NCBI GenBank assembly: GCA_964526225.1 | Contig: CAZGLL010000017.1 | Span: 1-33,436, forward strand | From: DRYM01 sp964526225 | GTDB taxonomy: Archaea; Thermoproteota; Thermoprotei_A; EX4484-217-1 | Direction: 5' to 3' | DNA length: 33,436 nt | Shown: positions 8,274 to 15,654 of the stretch, one piece after another | How positions within the stretch are numbered: the stretch's first letter is position 1 | Layout of the letters: each line of letters begins with the position of its first letter | The notes under the pieces: generated by a model | Told to the model about the DNA's origin: nothing | The model's input: only the letters and a program-made list of their open reading frames with translations | Database searches by the model: none | Position numbers and translations under genes: made by a program

Positions 8274-8573
8274 CTATATAAGTTCAAGGATTTCCTTAAC
8301 TTTCATGCCCTCCTTTATCCCTAATTCCCTAGCTTTACTTGTAACATTAACTATTTTCTTCTCTAACATTTCCTCAATGCTTTTGACTCCAACTACGCGT
8401 GCTGCAATAAGCCCTAATTTGTTAGTTACATTTATGTCCAAATAACCGCACATTACAAATCCTTTACGCCCTCTAATAATAACTAGTGGTGGAGAGTTTG
8501 GTAAAATTATTTCAATTCCTACCAGACCATTTTCAAGAGTTTTTACATAAATTATATCACGTATTTCAGTCAT
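8274..8573 (-). CDS. DUF1805 family protein
   Basis: About 99 residues. The start is taken as ATG 8573 because GGTGA lies 7 bases upstream; a TTG two codons earlier (8579) is too close to that site. The central sequence KGFVMCGYLDI followed by AARVVGVKSIEEML is typical of DUF1805 (YunC-like) proteins. The C-terminal part, about 30 residues with ARELGIKEGMKVKEIL, is a helical tail. The biochemical role of the family is not established. It is AT-rich like its neighbours and ends 177 bases from the convergent ATPase gene; no RNA gene is evident in that gap. Confidence 0.8.
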   Translation of the reverse strand: MTEIRDIIYVKTLENGLVGIEIILPNSPPLVIIRGRKGFVMCGYLDINVTNKLGLIAARVVGVKSIEEMLEKKIVNVTSKARELGIKEGMKVKEILELI

Positions 8574-8708
8574 GAACAATTCACCTTTCTTCTATACTTT
8601 ATCTTGTAAACAAATATAAGGGTTTAGAAAGTGAATGAAAGGATTAAGTTTAAACTTGCACATACGGTGTTTTCTTCATCAACTATATTTGTTTAGCTAA
8701 TGTGAACA

Positions 8709-9137
8709 CTATGTTTCTTCACCATATTGTAGTGCAACTCTATCAACGTACCACAGTTTAAAAATGAACGATAAAGTAGCGCAGTAAAGTGTTGGCCAGA
8801 ATATGTTAATATATGCAAAATATATTGATGGTATAAAGAATATTGCAGTAAGAGTGTTTAGTAGAAATGGTAGATCCGGTTGACGCTTACTTCTAAACTT
8901 GTTTAGCCATGCCCTTTCGCCTAAAACAGCTTTACTAAACCAGCTATTAGTTCTTTTAGGTTTCGGGAAAATTACAGGATTAACTATCGTCCAAAGAATA
9001 ACGATGCTTAAACCTATCCAATTATGATACCATATGGTTAGGTATAAAAAGGGCGTAATAAGCATCCTAGTTATTCCGCTCCAAGGGTTTGAATGTCGTA
9101 ACCAAAACTCTTCTCTAAGCTTCTTAAGATTAACCAT
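8709..9137 (-). CDS. Small integral membrane protein (possibly DUF6653)
   Basis: 142 residues with about four hydrophobic segments (near 27-40, 42-56, 92-108 and 112-128). Conserved-looking soluble pieces are RHSNPWSGITR near the N-terminus, NPVIFPKPKRTNSWFSKAVLGER in the middle loop, and a WYVDR motif near the C-terminus. The HSNPWSGWTR and FPKP...SRAVLGE pattern recalls the DUF6653 family of small membrane proteins, but I cannot confirm this. The ATG has GGAGAT 8 bases upstream. No function is assigned. It is separated from the DUF1805 gene by about 135 bases and from the symporter gene by about 100. Confidence 0.65.
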   Translation of the reverse strand: MVNLKKLREEFWLRHSNPWSGITRMLITPFLYLTIWYHNWIGLSIVILWTIVNPVIFPKPKRTNSWFSKAVLGERAWLNKFRSKRQPDLPFLLNTLTAIFFIPSIYFAYINIFWPTLYCATLSFIFKLWYVDRVALQYGEET

Positions 9138-9240
9138 GAACTACATCTCCACATTGAGTTTTCATGCTCGCTATTTAAGTACTTTTAGAATTTGAAGAAA
9201 ACACTTAGCATTAGTAAAAATGGAAAAATAGTGTTTAATT

Positions 9241-10713
9241 CTAAGGTTTTGTAGCTACCTCCTCTAGGAATGCTTTTATCGTGGCTTCCGATGGCGGCTT
9301 GGTCATTTTGCTTACTAATATTGTTACTATGAAGTTTACTAGTAGGCCCCATATTCCTGCATGTATTTGTAACGGGTTACTCCAAACAAATGTTGTTAGA
9401 ATGACCACTAATACTCCAACTATGAGGCCTGCTACAACACCTTCTTTAGTAACCCATTTTGTTCTAAGACCTAATACTACTCCTGGGAAGAACTGTACCA
9501 TGCCGCTGTATGACATTAGCAATAATGCTACCAACAGTGTTGGCGCATATAGTTGTAGCAGTAGTGCAGCTATTGTAACTATGAAAACTAAGAACCTAGC
9601 TATCCATGCTGTTTGAATATCTGTTGCTTTAGGCCAGAAACCTCTCTGCACAATGTTTCTAGCAATTATTCCTGCAGATGCTTGAATCAAACCAGCACCT
9701 GTAGATATTGCTGCAGCAGCTCCACCTGCACCTACAAGACCTACAACCCATGCTGGGAACAAGTCTCTAACAGTCCACATAACTGCCCAGTCTGGGTTTG
9801 CAAGTTCAGGATACATTAGGACAGCGTAAAGGCCTATGAGAACTATTGGGAAGGCTAAAACAGAATACCAGGACATCCAAGCACACGATCTCATAATGGT
9901 TCTCTCATCCTTTGCAGCATAAGCTCTCATAGTTAAATGCGGGAACATCCAGAAACCTAGTGTACATAGTAGTAGTGTTGACATATACCATGGAATACCA
10001 TGAATTCCCGCAGCTCCAGGCAATGTTAAGTGTTGCGGACTAACCGTTTCTAATTGTCTAAACATTTGCTCTATTCCACCAAATGTTATAAAGGGGACTG
10101 AAAGTAGCGCTATAGCTATTATCCACATTAGTATTCCCTGAAGCACATTTGTCCATGCAACACCTCTAATTCCTCCTATGAAAATGAATATTGCTACAAG
10201 AATGAATGCTATTATCATCGCCGTTGTTCTTTCAATTGCTCCGTAGCTTGCAAGCTCAATGATAATGCCTGTAGCACCTATTTGTAACTGAATGTATGGT
10301 ACGAAAAACACAACACCAATGATGGCTACTAAAACACCTAGCCATTTGCTTTCATAACGTGCAACAAAATAGTCCGGCTGTGTTACTAATTTAAGCTTCC
10401 TAGCTATCCTATTGTAATATGGTGTTAACATGAAGCCTGTAGAATATGCTGTAACGAAGTATGCTAAAGCATATAGAATTGGTGCTCCAAACTTATAAGC
10501 CCATCCAGCTAACCCTAGGAACGTAAAGCCACTATAAATCTCAGCTGCTAAGGCGAAGTAAATTACTATGAATGATAATCCTCTGCTAGCTACGAACCAC
10601 TCTTCTAAACTGAATTTCTTAAGAATACCTGCCATAATAGCTACTACTGTTGATATAGCGATCCAGCCGAAAATTATTCCTAAAGCTAATGTTCCTTGAG
10701 CAGCTACTTCCAT
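9241..10713 (-). CDS. Sodium:solute symporter (SSS family)
   Basis: 490 residues with about thirteen hydrophobic segments. Family marks include FVASRGLSFIVIYFALAAEIYSGFTFLGLAGWAYKFG-type sequence near the N-terminus (residues about 41-75), GGIRGVAWTNVLQGILMW in the fifth-sixth helix region, and a SAGIIARNIVQRGFWP loop. SSS proteins use the sodium or proton gradient to import organic solutes such as organic acids, amino acids or sugars; the substrate here cannot be read from sequence. The preceding small DUF3311 gene ends 6 bases before this start and is a regular companion of one SSS branch that includes pantothenate- and monocarboxylate-type carriers. Confidence 0.93.
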   Translation of the reverse strand: MEVAAQGTLALGIIFGWIAISTVVAIMAGILKKFSLEEWFVASRGLSFIVIYFALAAEIYSGFTFLGLAGWAYKFGAPILYALAYFVTAYSTGFMLTPYYNRIARKLKLVTQPDYFVARYESKWLGVLVAIIGVVFFVPYIQLQIGATGIIIELASYGAIERTTAMIIAFILVAIFIFIGGIRGVAWTNVLQGILMWIIAIALLSVPFITFGGIEQMFRQLETVSPQHLTLPGAAGIHGIPWYMSTLLLCTLGFWMFPHLTMRAYAAKDERTIMRSCAWMSWYSVLAFPIVLIGLYAVLMYPELANPDWAVMWTVRDLFPAWVVGLVGAGGAAAAISTGAGLIQASAGIIARNIVQRGFWPKATDIQTAWIARFLVFIVTIAALLLQLYAPTLLVALLLMSYSGMVQFFPGVVLGLRTKWVTKEGVVAGLIVGVLVVILTTFVWSNPLQIHAGIWGLLVNFIVTILVSKMTKPPSEATIKAFLEEVATKP

Positions 10714-10719
10714 GGCTCA

Positions 10720-10938
10720 TTACACCTTAATCTTGCCTATTCTAATGAGGTAAGCTAGCGTTAGGAATATTGGGCCTATTATTAGCCATAGTAGATGCCA
10801 GAAGAAAATGAACGGCATTCCAGCAACGTATGGTTCGACTCTGTTTACTGCTGGAGCTCCTAAGATCATAACGACTGGCGCTATTAATGCTAAGTAAAAT
10901 GCGTATTTTTCTCTTTTCTTAGCTTCAGCACCGGACAT
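10720..10938 (-). CDS. DUF3311-type small membrane subunit of the symporter
   Basis: 72 residues with two membrane helices (about 14-30 and 42-64) and the motif RVEPYVAGMPFIFFWHLLW, which matches the DUF3311 proteins encoded directly before many sodium:solute symporters. It probably forms a complex with, or stabilises, the large subunit, but the role is inferred from gene pairing only. A GGAG sequence lies upstream of its ATG, and a CTTAAATAC element about 60 bases upstream may be the TATA box of the pair. Confidence 0.8.
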   Translation of the reverse strand: MSGAEAKKREKYAFYLALIAPVVMILGAPAVNRVEPYVAGMPFIFFWHLLWLIIGPIFLTLAYLIRIGKIKV

Positions 10939-11086
10939 AATTACACCTAAGGAGAAATAATGCTAAACCAATCAGCCTTAATTACATCTTCATCATGAAA
11001 GTATTTAAGATGTATATAGAACATATACAATAACTAAATAACTTGTTTGTGTTCGAAAAATATGGTATAATGAATTTGCCGCTACG

Positions 11087-12328
11087 TTATTGTTTTAAGA
11101 GCTTCATTATTGCTGAAATATACGCCTTACTCACTATGGGTATTTTGTCTAGTTCTATGTATTCATTAGCTACATGTGCTTGCGATAGGTTTCCGGGACC
11201 GTAAGTTAATGTTTCAACGCCTTTTTCAACGAAAAATCTTGCATCGAGGAATCCTGTTGATAATGTTAGTTTAGGTTCTTTACCGATAACCTCTTTAACG
11301 GCCTCCTTCATAGCTAATGCGAGCTTTGATTCAGGACTTATTGCGGCAGGCTTAGCTTTAAAGAGAACTTTGAACTCTGCTTTTAATTCAGGATCTTCCT
11401 TTTTAGCTTCTTCTATTATCTCTTCTACTTCCCTTACTACGTTTTCAAAGTTTTCTTCCGGAAGAACTCTTCTATCGAATTGGAAAACTACTTTGTCAGG
11501 TACAACATTTATTTTAACTCCTCCTTTTACTATACTTCCGAGAACTATAGTTGCCTTTTTACCTTCGGGAATATCTGTTTCATACTTTGTCACTTTACTC
11601 TCAACTTTATGTTTTAGTTGCTCTATTAGCCTATTTGCTAATTTAACTGCCTTCTCGAAAGCGTTAACACCTAACCATGGGGTGCTTGCATGAGCTGTTT
11701 TTCCATAAACTACTATTTCTCCCCAAAGCGTTCCTTTATGACCTATCCATATTCTATCGTAACCTGATGGTTCAGCTATGATACAGTAGTTTGGTTTTAC
11801 AAGCCCTGCTTCTAGCATGTAATTTGCTCCACACATACCTCCTATTTCTTCATCCGGAGTCATCGAAACCTCTAATGTCCCGTTAATTTCAGCTCCAGAT
11901 TCGATAAGAGCTCTAATTGCAGTTAATACTGAAACTATTCCTCCTTTCATGTCCGAAGCTCCACGTCCATAGAGTTTCCCGTCAGCTTCAACAGGTTTGA
12001 ATGGATTGGTTTTCCAGCCTGACCCTGGAGGAACAACATCATAGTGTCCATTAAAATGTAGTACAGTTTCACCGCTTCCCTTAAGCCTTCCTAGGAGGAT
12101 GTATCTTGGGTAATCTTTCATTTCGGGAATATGCTTCTCTAAATAATCCCTAGGAACCTCTACAACATTAACTTCCATACCTAACTCCTTAAGTACTTCC
12201 TTACCGTAGTTGACAAATTCTTTATAGTTTTCACCTGGAGGTACGACTGTAGCTATTGAAACCATATCCTTTAAGAGTTTAACATAGTATTCACGTAACT
12301 CATCTATCTTTTTCAGAATATTCTTCAT
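11087..12328 (-). CDS. M20 family metallopeptidase (ArgE/DapE/ACY1-like)
   Basis: 413 residues. The zinc ligands and catalytic residues of M20 enzymes are present: HFNGHYDVVPPG (about residues 93-104), GRGASDMKGG, the general-base pair in TPDEEIGG, and AEPSG. A dimerisation insert follows GHKG, and the last zinc histidine is in LSQAHVANEY near the C-terminus. These enzymes hydrolyse acylated amino acids, N-succinyl-diaminopimelate or dipeptides; archaeal genes annotated ArgE/DapE are often general deacylases, so the substrate stays open. A TATA box lies 48-60 bases upstream and a GAGAGGT ribosome site precedes the ATG. It is single in its transcript. Confidence 0.92.
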   Translation of the reverse strand: MKNILKKIDELREYYVKLLKDMVSIATVVPPGENYKEFVNYGKEVLKELGMEVNVVEVPRDYLEKHIPEMKDYPRYILLGRLKGSGETVLHFNGHYDVVPPGSGWKTNPFKPVEADGKLYGRGASDMKGGIVSVLTAIRALIESGAEINGTLEVSMTPDEEIGGMCGANYMLEAGLVKPNYCIIAEPSGYDRIWIGHKGTLWGEIVVYGKTAHASTPWLGVNAFEKAVKLANRLIEQLKHKVESKVTKYETDIPEGKKATIVLGSIVKGGVKINVVPDKVVFQFDRRVLPEENFENVVREVEEIIEEAKKEDPELKAEFKVLFKAKPAAISPESKLALAMKEAVKEVIGKEPKLTLSTGFLDARFFVEKGVETLTYGPGNLSQAHVANEYIELDKIPIVSKAYISAIMKLLKQ

Positions 12329-12375
12329 GACAGAAATGACCTCTCAAGCTGGTTCAAGAGAAGTACTGTATTAAT

Positions 12376-12388
12376 GACTTATATAGCC
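12376..12388 (-). promoter_or_regulatory. TATA box of the M20 peptidase gene
   Basis: GGCTATATAAGTC on the minus strand lies 48-60 bases before the ATG at 12328, which would give a leader of roughly 20-25 bases carrying the GAGAGGT site. Confidence 0.5.
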
Positions 12389-12447
12389 AACATGAAACAT
12401 AGACAATGACATTATTTATGGAGGATTCTATGTGGAAGGATGTGTTT

Positions 12448-12553
12448 TGGCGCCGGGGGCGGGATTTGAACCCGCGCGGGGTTTCCCCCACCGGCTTTCT
12501 ACGGTGGAGATGCCTTAGCAGGCCGGCGCCCTACCAGGCTAGGCGACCCCGGC
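12448..12553 (-). tRNA. tRNA-Ser (GCU) with canonical 37/38 intron
   Basis: A class II tRNA on the minus strand. The acceptor is GCCGGGG/CCCCGGC, discriminator G, encoded CCA at 12450-12448. The T arm is GCGGG-TTCAAAT-CCCGC and a long variable arm (TGGGGGAAACCCC) is present. The anticodon stem CCGGC/GCCGG closes a CTGCTAA loop (anticodon GCU, Ser) only after removal of a 19-base intron at 12515-12497. The intron forms the expected 4-bp central helix, exon CTGC with intron GTAG, with bulges TA|A and AA|A. Confidence 0.95.
12497..12515 (-). other. tRNA-Ser intron, 19 nt, at position 37/38
   Basis: The shortest sequence whose removal restores the five-pair anticodon stem. Its bulge-helix-bulge has a very short inner helix (GG/CC) closed by an 8-base loop, so it is near the minimum size for an archaeal intron. 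Confidence 0.88.
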
Positions 12554-12594
12554 TCGATCTATTTCTTTATGTTTTCTGGTTTTAGTTTTTTACG

Positions 12595-13446
12595 TTAAAT
12601 CCATTTTTTCCTTCTAAAATAAATTATTTGAACTATGGCTATTAATGCCATTACTGTTAGTACTATGTAGTAGCCGAGTGGATGATATAATTCTGGCATG
12701 TATTTAAAGTTCATACCGTAAATGCTTGCTATAAGTGTTAGCGGTAAAAATATTGAGGATATAACTGTTAGTTTCTGAACAACCTTATTTGTTTTATCGC
12801 TTAAAACTATGTAGTTGAATTGCACTAGTGTCATTAGTCTTTCATGGAGTTTTTCTAGATGTTCTACAAGTGAAGATGATTCCTCAATTACTGCTTCTCT
12901 AATATTGATTATTTGGCTTGCCCTACTTATGAATGTCCTAAGCATTATTGCTTGTCTACGTATTTTCCTTAACCTTCTAAAAACATTGAATAAGTTCTTC
13001 GTTTCATAAGTTTTAGCTAAAGCTTCTTCTAATGCGTCGAGTTCTATTTCTAAACTATTAAGTTCATCAAACATGTCGTTAATTATTGAAAATAAGAGTT
13101 CATCTATAATAGCATATAAACTTAAGAGTTTCTTTTCTTCGCATAGTTTAACTATTTTTTCAATGTAGCTTAAAGAGCTTTCAGAACCCCATGTCGCAAT
13201 TGTGTTTTTACTTACAATAACATACATGTTTAGTCCCATTTTAGGTATGGGTAATGTAAATGTTTTTTCTAAAACATTTTCGAGAACACCTAAGTTTTCC
13301 CTTAAAATTTTAGGGTACACTTTCTCTGAGGAAACCACATGAATCCATAGGGGTTTTTTAAAGCAAACGTCAGGATTCTTTGAAATATATGGTTTCTCCT
13401 CGTCCTTAGCCAAACATATAATGTTCAAGCTTAAGCACCATTGCAT
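12595..13446 (-). CDS. CorA-type divalent metal ion transporter
   Basis: About 283 residues if the ATG at 13446 is used; a TTG at 13428 with GGTG seven bases upstream gives 277 and is an equally good start. The open frame continues into the SRP RNA gene, but that extension cannot be coding. The C-terminus has the CorA hallmark YGMNF between two membrane helices and ends in basic FRRKKW. The cytosolic part has the long stalk helices (LYAIIDELLFSIINDMFDEL, then RKIRRQAIMLRTFI). CorA channels take up magnesium, cobalt or nickel as pentamers. The gene follows the SRP RNA 3' end by about five bases on the same strand. Confidence 0.9.
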   Translation of the reverse strand: MQWCLSLNIICLAKDEEKPYISKNPDVCFKKPLWIHVVSSEKVYPKILRENLGVLENVLEKTFTLPIPKMGLNMYVIVSKNTIATWGSESSLSYIEKIVKLCEEKKLLSLYAIIDELLFSIINDMFDELNSLEIELDALEEALAKTYETKNLFNVFRRLRKIRRQAIMLRTFISRASQIINIREAVIEESSSLVEHLEKLHERLMTLVQFNYIVLSDKTNKVVQKLTVISSIFLPLTLIASIYGMNFKYMPELYHPLGYYIVLTVMALIAIVQIIYFRRKKWI

Positions 13447-13450
13447 GAAG

Positions 13451-13777
13451 AAGGGGCACGCGGCCCCCGCCACCTAAGCGGAACCAACCCTAAGTTGCCC
13501 ACCGTAGAGGATCTCAACCCCGTAAACCCATGAACGTTGGCGTCCGGGGTTAGGTTGCTCCCTTCCGGGCCTAGCCAGGTTCCCCCGGCAAAGGCGGTAC
13601 CAACCCGCCCTCCAGCGGACGGTCCGCCACCGCCAACCCCATGGGGCGGAGTTTCATCGCCCCCTACGGTAGTGCTTAGGATTGGCTCCGCCCGGTGACG
13701 GGTTACTGGCCCCCGCATATCGCCCGTTTCGGGTTACGAGGGAGGACGAGCCCCTCGGCCCTACCCGCGTGCCCCTT
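13451..13777 (-). ncRNA. SRP RNA (archaeal 7S RNA)
   Basis: About 327 bases and very GC-rich. The 5' and 3' ends pair over 13 bases (AAGGGGCACGCGG at 13451-13463 on the plus strand with its complement at 13765-13777), as archaeal helix 1 does. On the minus strand the S-domain helix 8 signature GGCCCGGAAGGGAGCAACC, with the GGAAG-GGAGCA core bound by SRP54, lies at about 13572-13554. The RNA scaffolds SRP19 and SRP54 in co-translational protein targeting. Length is at the upper side of normal for archaea. The exact ends are inferred from helix 1. Confidence 0.95.
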
Positions 13778-13793
13778 AAAAATATTGCTTCTG

Positions 13794-13806
13794 AAATATA
13801 TATTTT
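13794..13806 (-). promoter_or_regulatory. TATA box of the SRP RNA gene
   Basis: An AAAATATATATTTC-like element on the minus strand is centred about 23 bases before the first base of helix 1. It lies only about 16 bases from the tnpB stop codon of the neighbouring IS607 element, so the sequence just upstream of the promoter comes from or touches the transposon end. Confidence 0.65.
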
Positions 13807-13821
13807 CAAGGGTTCTCCTCC

Positions 13822-14847
13822 TTATATGATTTTATATGAATGCATATTAATTGTCATCGGTTCATCCTTGGGAAGCCCACCCTTCGGTTGGGTTTCATCC
13901 GTCATTGGGTGGGTGCCCCACGACCTAGGGCGTGGGGCTATAGCTTGGAGTGCTCTGAGGTAGATGTTTATAGCTCCAATAGTATCTCTATCAGCTATGA
14001 ATCTGCATTTTCTACAAATCGCTAGTCTATGGTTATAGGATAGTTTTGTTCCACATCTCGGGCATGTTGATGATGTGTTTCTCGGGTCTATGAATAATAT
14101 AGGTACGTTGTATTCTATTGCCTTAGTGATAATCGCATGTTGTAGTCTCCCATAAGCAAAACGTGAAAGCTTATCAGCTAGTGTCTTAGATTTCCGTGAA
14201 GAGTTGAACCACAGCTTCTCAAGGTCTTCGAGGACTATGATGCTTCCTGCTTTCCTTGCTTTAAGGACTATATACTTAGCAAGCCTTCTACACCAATCAA
14301 CAACAATGTTCTTGCTTCTTCTATGTAGTGCTCTGATTATCTCCAGCCATTTCTCGTTCCTTCTCCAAGCATAGCTATGACGCTTCTGAACATCTTCAGC
14401 AAGGTATTTGAGATGAAGTGCTTCAGTGAACCTAGTTACAATCCTCCTAATCCTTCTACCGTCGTAGACAACCACTTTCTTCGGGTTTAGGTCTAGAGAA
14501 ATCATGTTTCTCGGTTTATATGGTTCGTAATCCCATCTAAAAGGTATCGATATCCATATCCTCCCTTGCTTATCAATGCTTACAATTACCTCATACCACT
14601 TCCTCCCTATGAACTTTCTGATATAGTTCCTGTTATGAAGCAGCTTTATCTTGAACTCTTTGTTTCTCAGTTTCAGAATTGCTAGCTGGTTCTCTAGGTC
14701 TACTCTAGCATCGTACTAGTCTAGTCTAGCAGAAAGCTTCTTTAGAACTGGCTTCCTACCACCGTTTCTCCTAGCAAGGTAAAGTTCTTCCCGAAGCTCT
14801 TCTAGAGAACCATCTACTAACTTACCTTGTGTCTTGAGTGTTAGCAT
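13822..14847 (-). pseudogene. tnpB: TnpB RNA-guided nuclease gene interrupted by one amber codon
   Basis: Reading starts at ATG 14847, with GAGGAG five bases upstream, and stays in one frame for about 341 codons except for a TAG at 14716-14718. After the stop the frame continues with YDARVDLENQLAILKLRNKE and a complete RuvC-like nuclease: catalytic aspartate in SLDLNP, glutamate in VLEDLEKLW, zinc ribbon CPRCG and CRKC, and last aspartate in ADRDTIGAINIYL. Only the first 43 codons precede the stop, and no usable start lies between it and ATG 14505. The gene is therefore probably inactive unless the stop is suppressed. TAG is an ordinary stop here (polB, pheT, M50 gene), so recoding is unlikely. 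Confidence 0.85.
13830..13938 (-). ncRNA. Candidate TnpB guide (omega/reRNA) scaffold at the tnpB 3' end
   Basis: The last codons of tnpB form strong overlapping structures on the minus strand: a hairpin GCCCCACGCCCTAGGTCGTGGGGC type at 13938-13915 (nine or ten pairs), and CCCACCC (13913-13907) pairing with GGGTGGG (13882-13876) while the inner CCCAACCGAAGGG can pair alternatively, giving a possible pseudoknot. Known TnpB guide RNAs are processed from this location, with the guide taken from sequence beyond the element end. The 3' border is not determined. Assignment is by position and structure only. Confidence 0.55.
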
Positions 14848-14858
14848 ATATTCTCCTC

Positions 14859-14890
14859 GGGGAACCACCCTAACAAGGGTGGTCGACCCC
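14859..14890 (-). promoter_or_regulatory. Strong hairpin in front of the tnpB ribosome binding site
   Basis: GGGG then ACCACCC and loop TTGTTA pair with GGGTGGT and CCCC, an eleven-pair stem with a small internal loop. It lies in the 91-base gap between the tnpA stop and the tnpB ATG, directly upstream of GAGGAG. It could separate recombinase and nuclease expression, stabilise a processed tnpB message, or stop read-through. Confidence 0.6.
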
Positions 14891-14938
14891 CTCATCGGAG
14901 ACACCGAATGTTATTAGTGAATATAACTGTATATAAAC

Positions 14939-15604
14939 TTATTGCTTTTCTGATAGTAGTTCCTCTATATCTATTGGTAGTGTTTCCTGTAGGAATTTTT
15001 TGTTGTGCTCTACAGGTTTCTTTATTTTATGGCTTCGCTTACCATAGATTTTACCGGCAAACGAAACTATTATTGCTAAGAAATCCTCTACTAGTTCTTC
15101 TAGAGGTTCTTTCTCCTCATGCAATACCTCCTCTATTTTCACACCGTGTTTCTCGAAGAAGAATTGCAGATATTTGAACCCGAATCTTGTTAGTCTATCA
15201 CGATAAGTTATGAGAACTACATCCACTCTTTTCTCAACAACCATCTTTAGCAACTTCTTTAACCCTCTTCGTTCCTCCTTTAACCCGCTACCTACATCCG
15301 TTATAATGTCTACTATGATGTATCCTCGTTCATTAGCATACTTCTTCAGTAACTCTACCTGTCTATCGAGATCTCCTTGCTCCTTCTGCTTCACAGAGCT
15401 TACACGAGCATAGATAACAGACCTAACTCTTCTCCTCTCCTTTTCTTCTCCCTTCAACTTCTCAATCTCGCTACGAGGTATGAGGTATCTACCACTAGGA
15501 CTTCTAACAGCATTAACTCTCCCTTCACGTATCCATCTCCACAAGGTAATGTATGATACACCAAGAATCCTACAAGCATCACGAGGACTAAGAAACTCCT
15601 TCAA
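14939..15604 (-). CDS. tnpA: IS607-type serine recombinase TnpA
   Basis: 221 residues from TTG 15604, with GGTG six bases upstream. Residues 1-52 form a MerR-like DNA-binding domain (LSPRDACRILGVSYITLWRWIREG, ending in PRSEIEKL). The catalytic domain follows: nucleophilic serine in VIYARVSS, a DVGSGL segment, and the conserved arginines in YRDRLTRFG. The C-terminal VEDFLAIIVSFAGKIYGKRS helix is normal for the short IS607 recombinases. The enzyme excises and integrates the element through a serine-DNA intermediate. All catalytic residues are present, so unlike tnpB this gene looks intact. Confidence 0.92.
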   Translation of the reverse strand: MKEFLSPRDACRILGVSYITLWRWIREGRVNAVRSPSGRYLIPRSEIEKLKGEEKERRRVRSVIYARVSSVKQKEQGDLDRQVELLKKYANERGYIIVDIITDVGSGLKEERRGLKKLLKMVVEKRVDVVLITYRDRLTRFGFKYLQFFFEKHGVKIEEVLHEEKEPLEELVEDFLAIIVSFAGKIYGKRSHKIKKPVEHNKKFLQETLPIDIEELLSEKQ

Positions 15605-15618
15605 CGCTTACACCATCA

Positions 15619-15650
15619 AAACATATAAAAATATATACAAACATATAAAA
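15619..15650. repeat. Two 12-bp direct repeats at the recombinase end of the IS607 element
   Basis: AAACATATAAAA occurs at 15619-15630 and 15639-15650, twenty bases apart (about two helical turns), in the short space between the M50 stop and tnpA. Inverse-orientation TTATATG copies occur at 13822-13828 and 13832-13838 at the other end. They may be recombinase binding sites or, in part, tnpA promoter. Confidence 0.5.
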
Positions 15651-15654
15651 TTTG

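Larger units (their letters stand above)
13810..15654 (-). mobile_element. IS607-family insertion element (tnpA plus interrupted tnpB)
   Basis: About 1.85 kb lying between the M50 protease stop codon (15655) and the SRP RNA promoter. Both characteristic genes are present on the minus strand: a serine recombinase with an N-terminal MerR-like domain and a TnpB nuclease gene. The ends are approximate: copies of CATATAAAA sit at the recombinase end and TTATATG copies, the inverse orientation, at the tnpB end. IS607 elements do not make target duplications, so exact borders cannot be fixed without an empty site. Confidence 0.85.

Noticed and set aside
10972..10996. Minus-strand ATGATGA followed 14 bases later by CTGA, resembling box C and box D' of a guide RNA upstream of the symporter genes.
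   Set aside because: No convincing C' or D boxes or terminal stem follow before the coding sequence, and the site overlaps the likely promoter and leader of the DUF3311 gene.
13431..13718. Open frames across 13431-13963, including an N-terminal extension of CorA.
   Set aside because: They fall within the SRP RNA gene or in the 3' part of tnpB and have no protein-like composition.
14716..14718. Amber codon in tnpB as a pyrrolysine or other recoding site.
   Set aside because: TAG ends several ordinary genes here and the codon sits in a slippage-prone tandem repeat; nothing in the window supports recoding.
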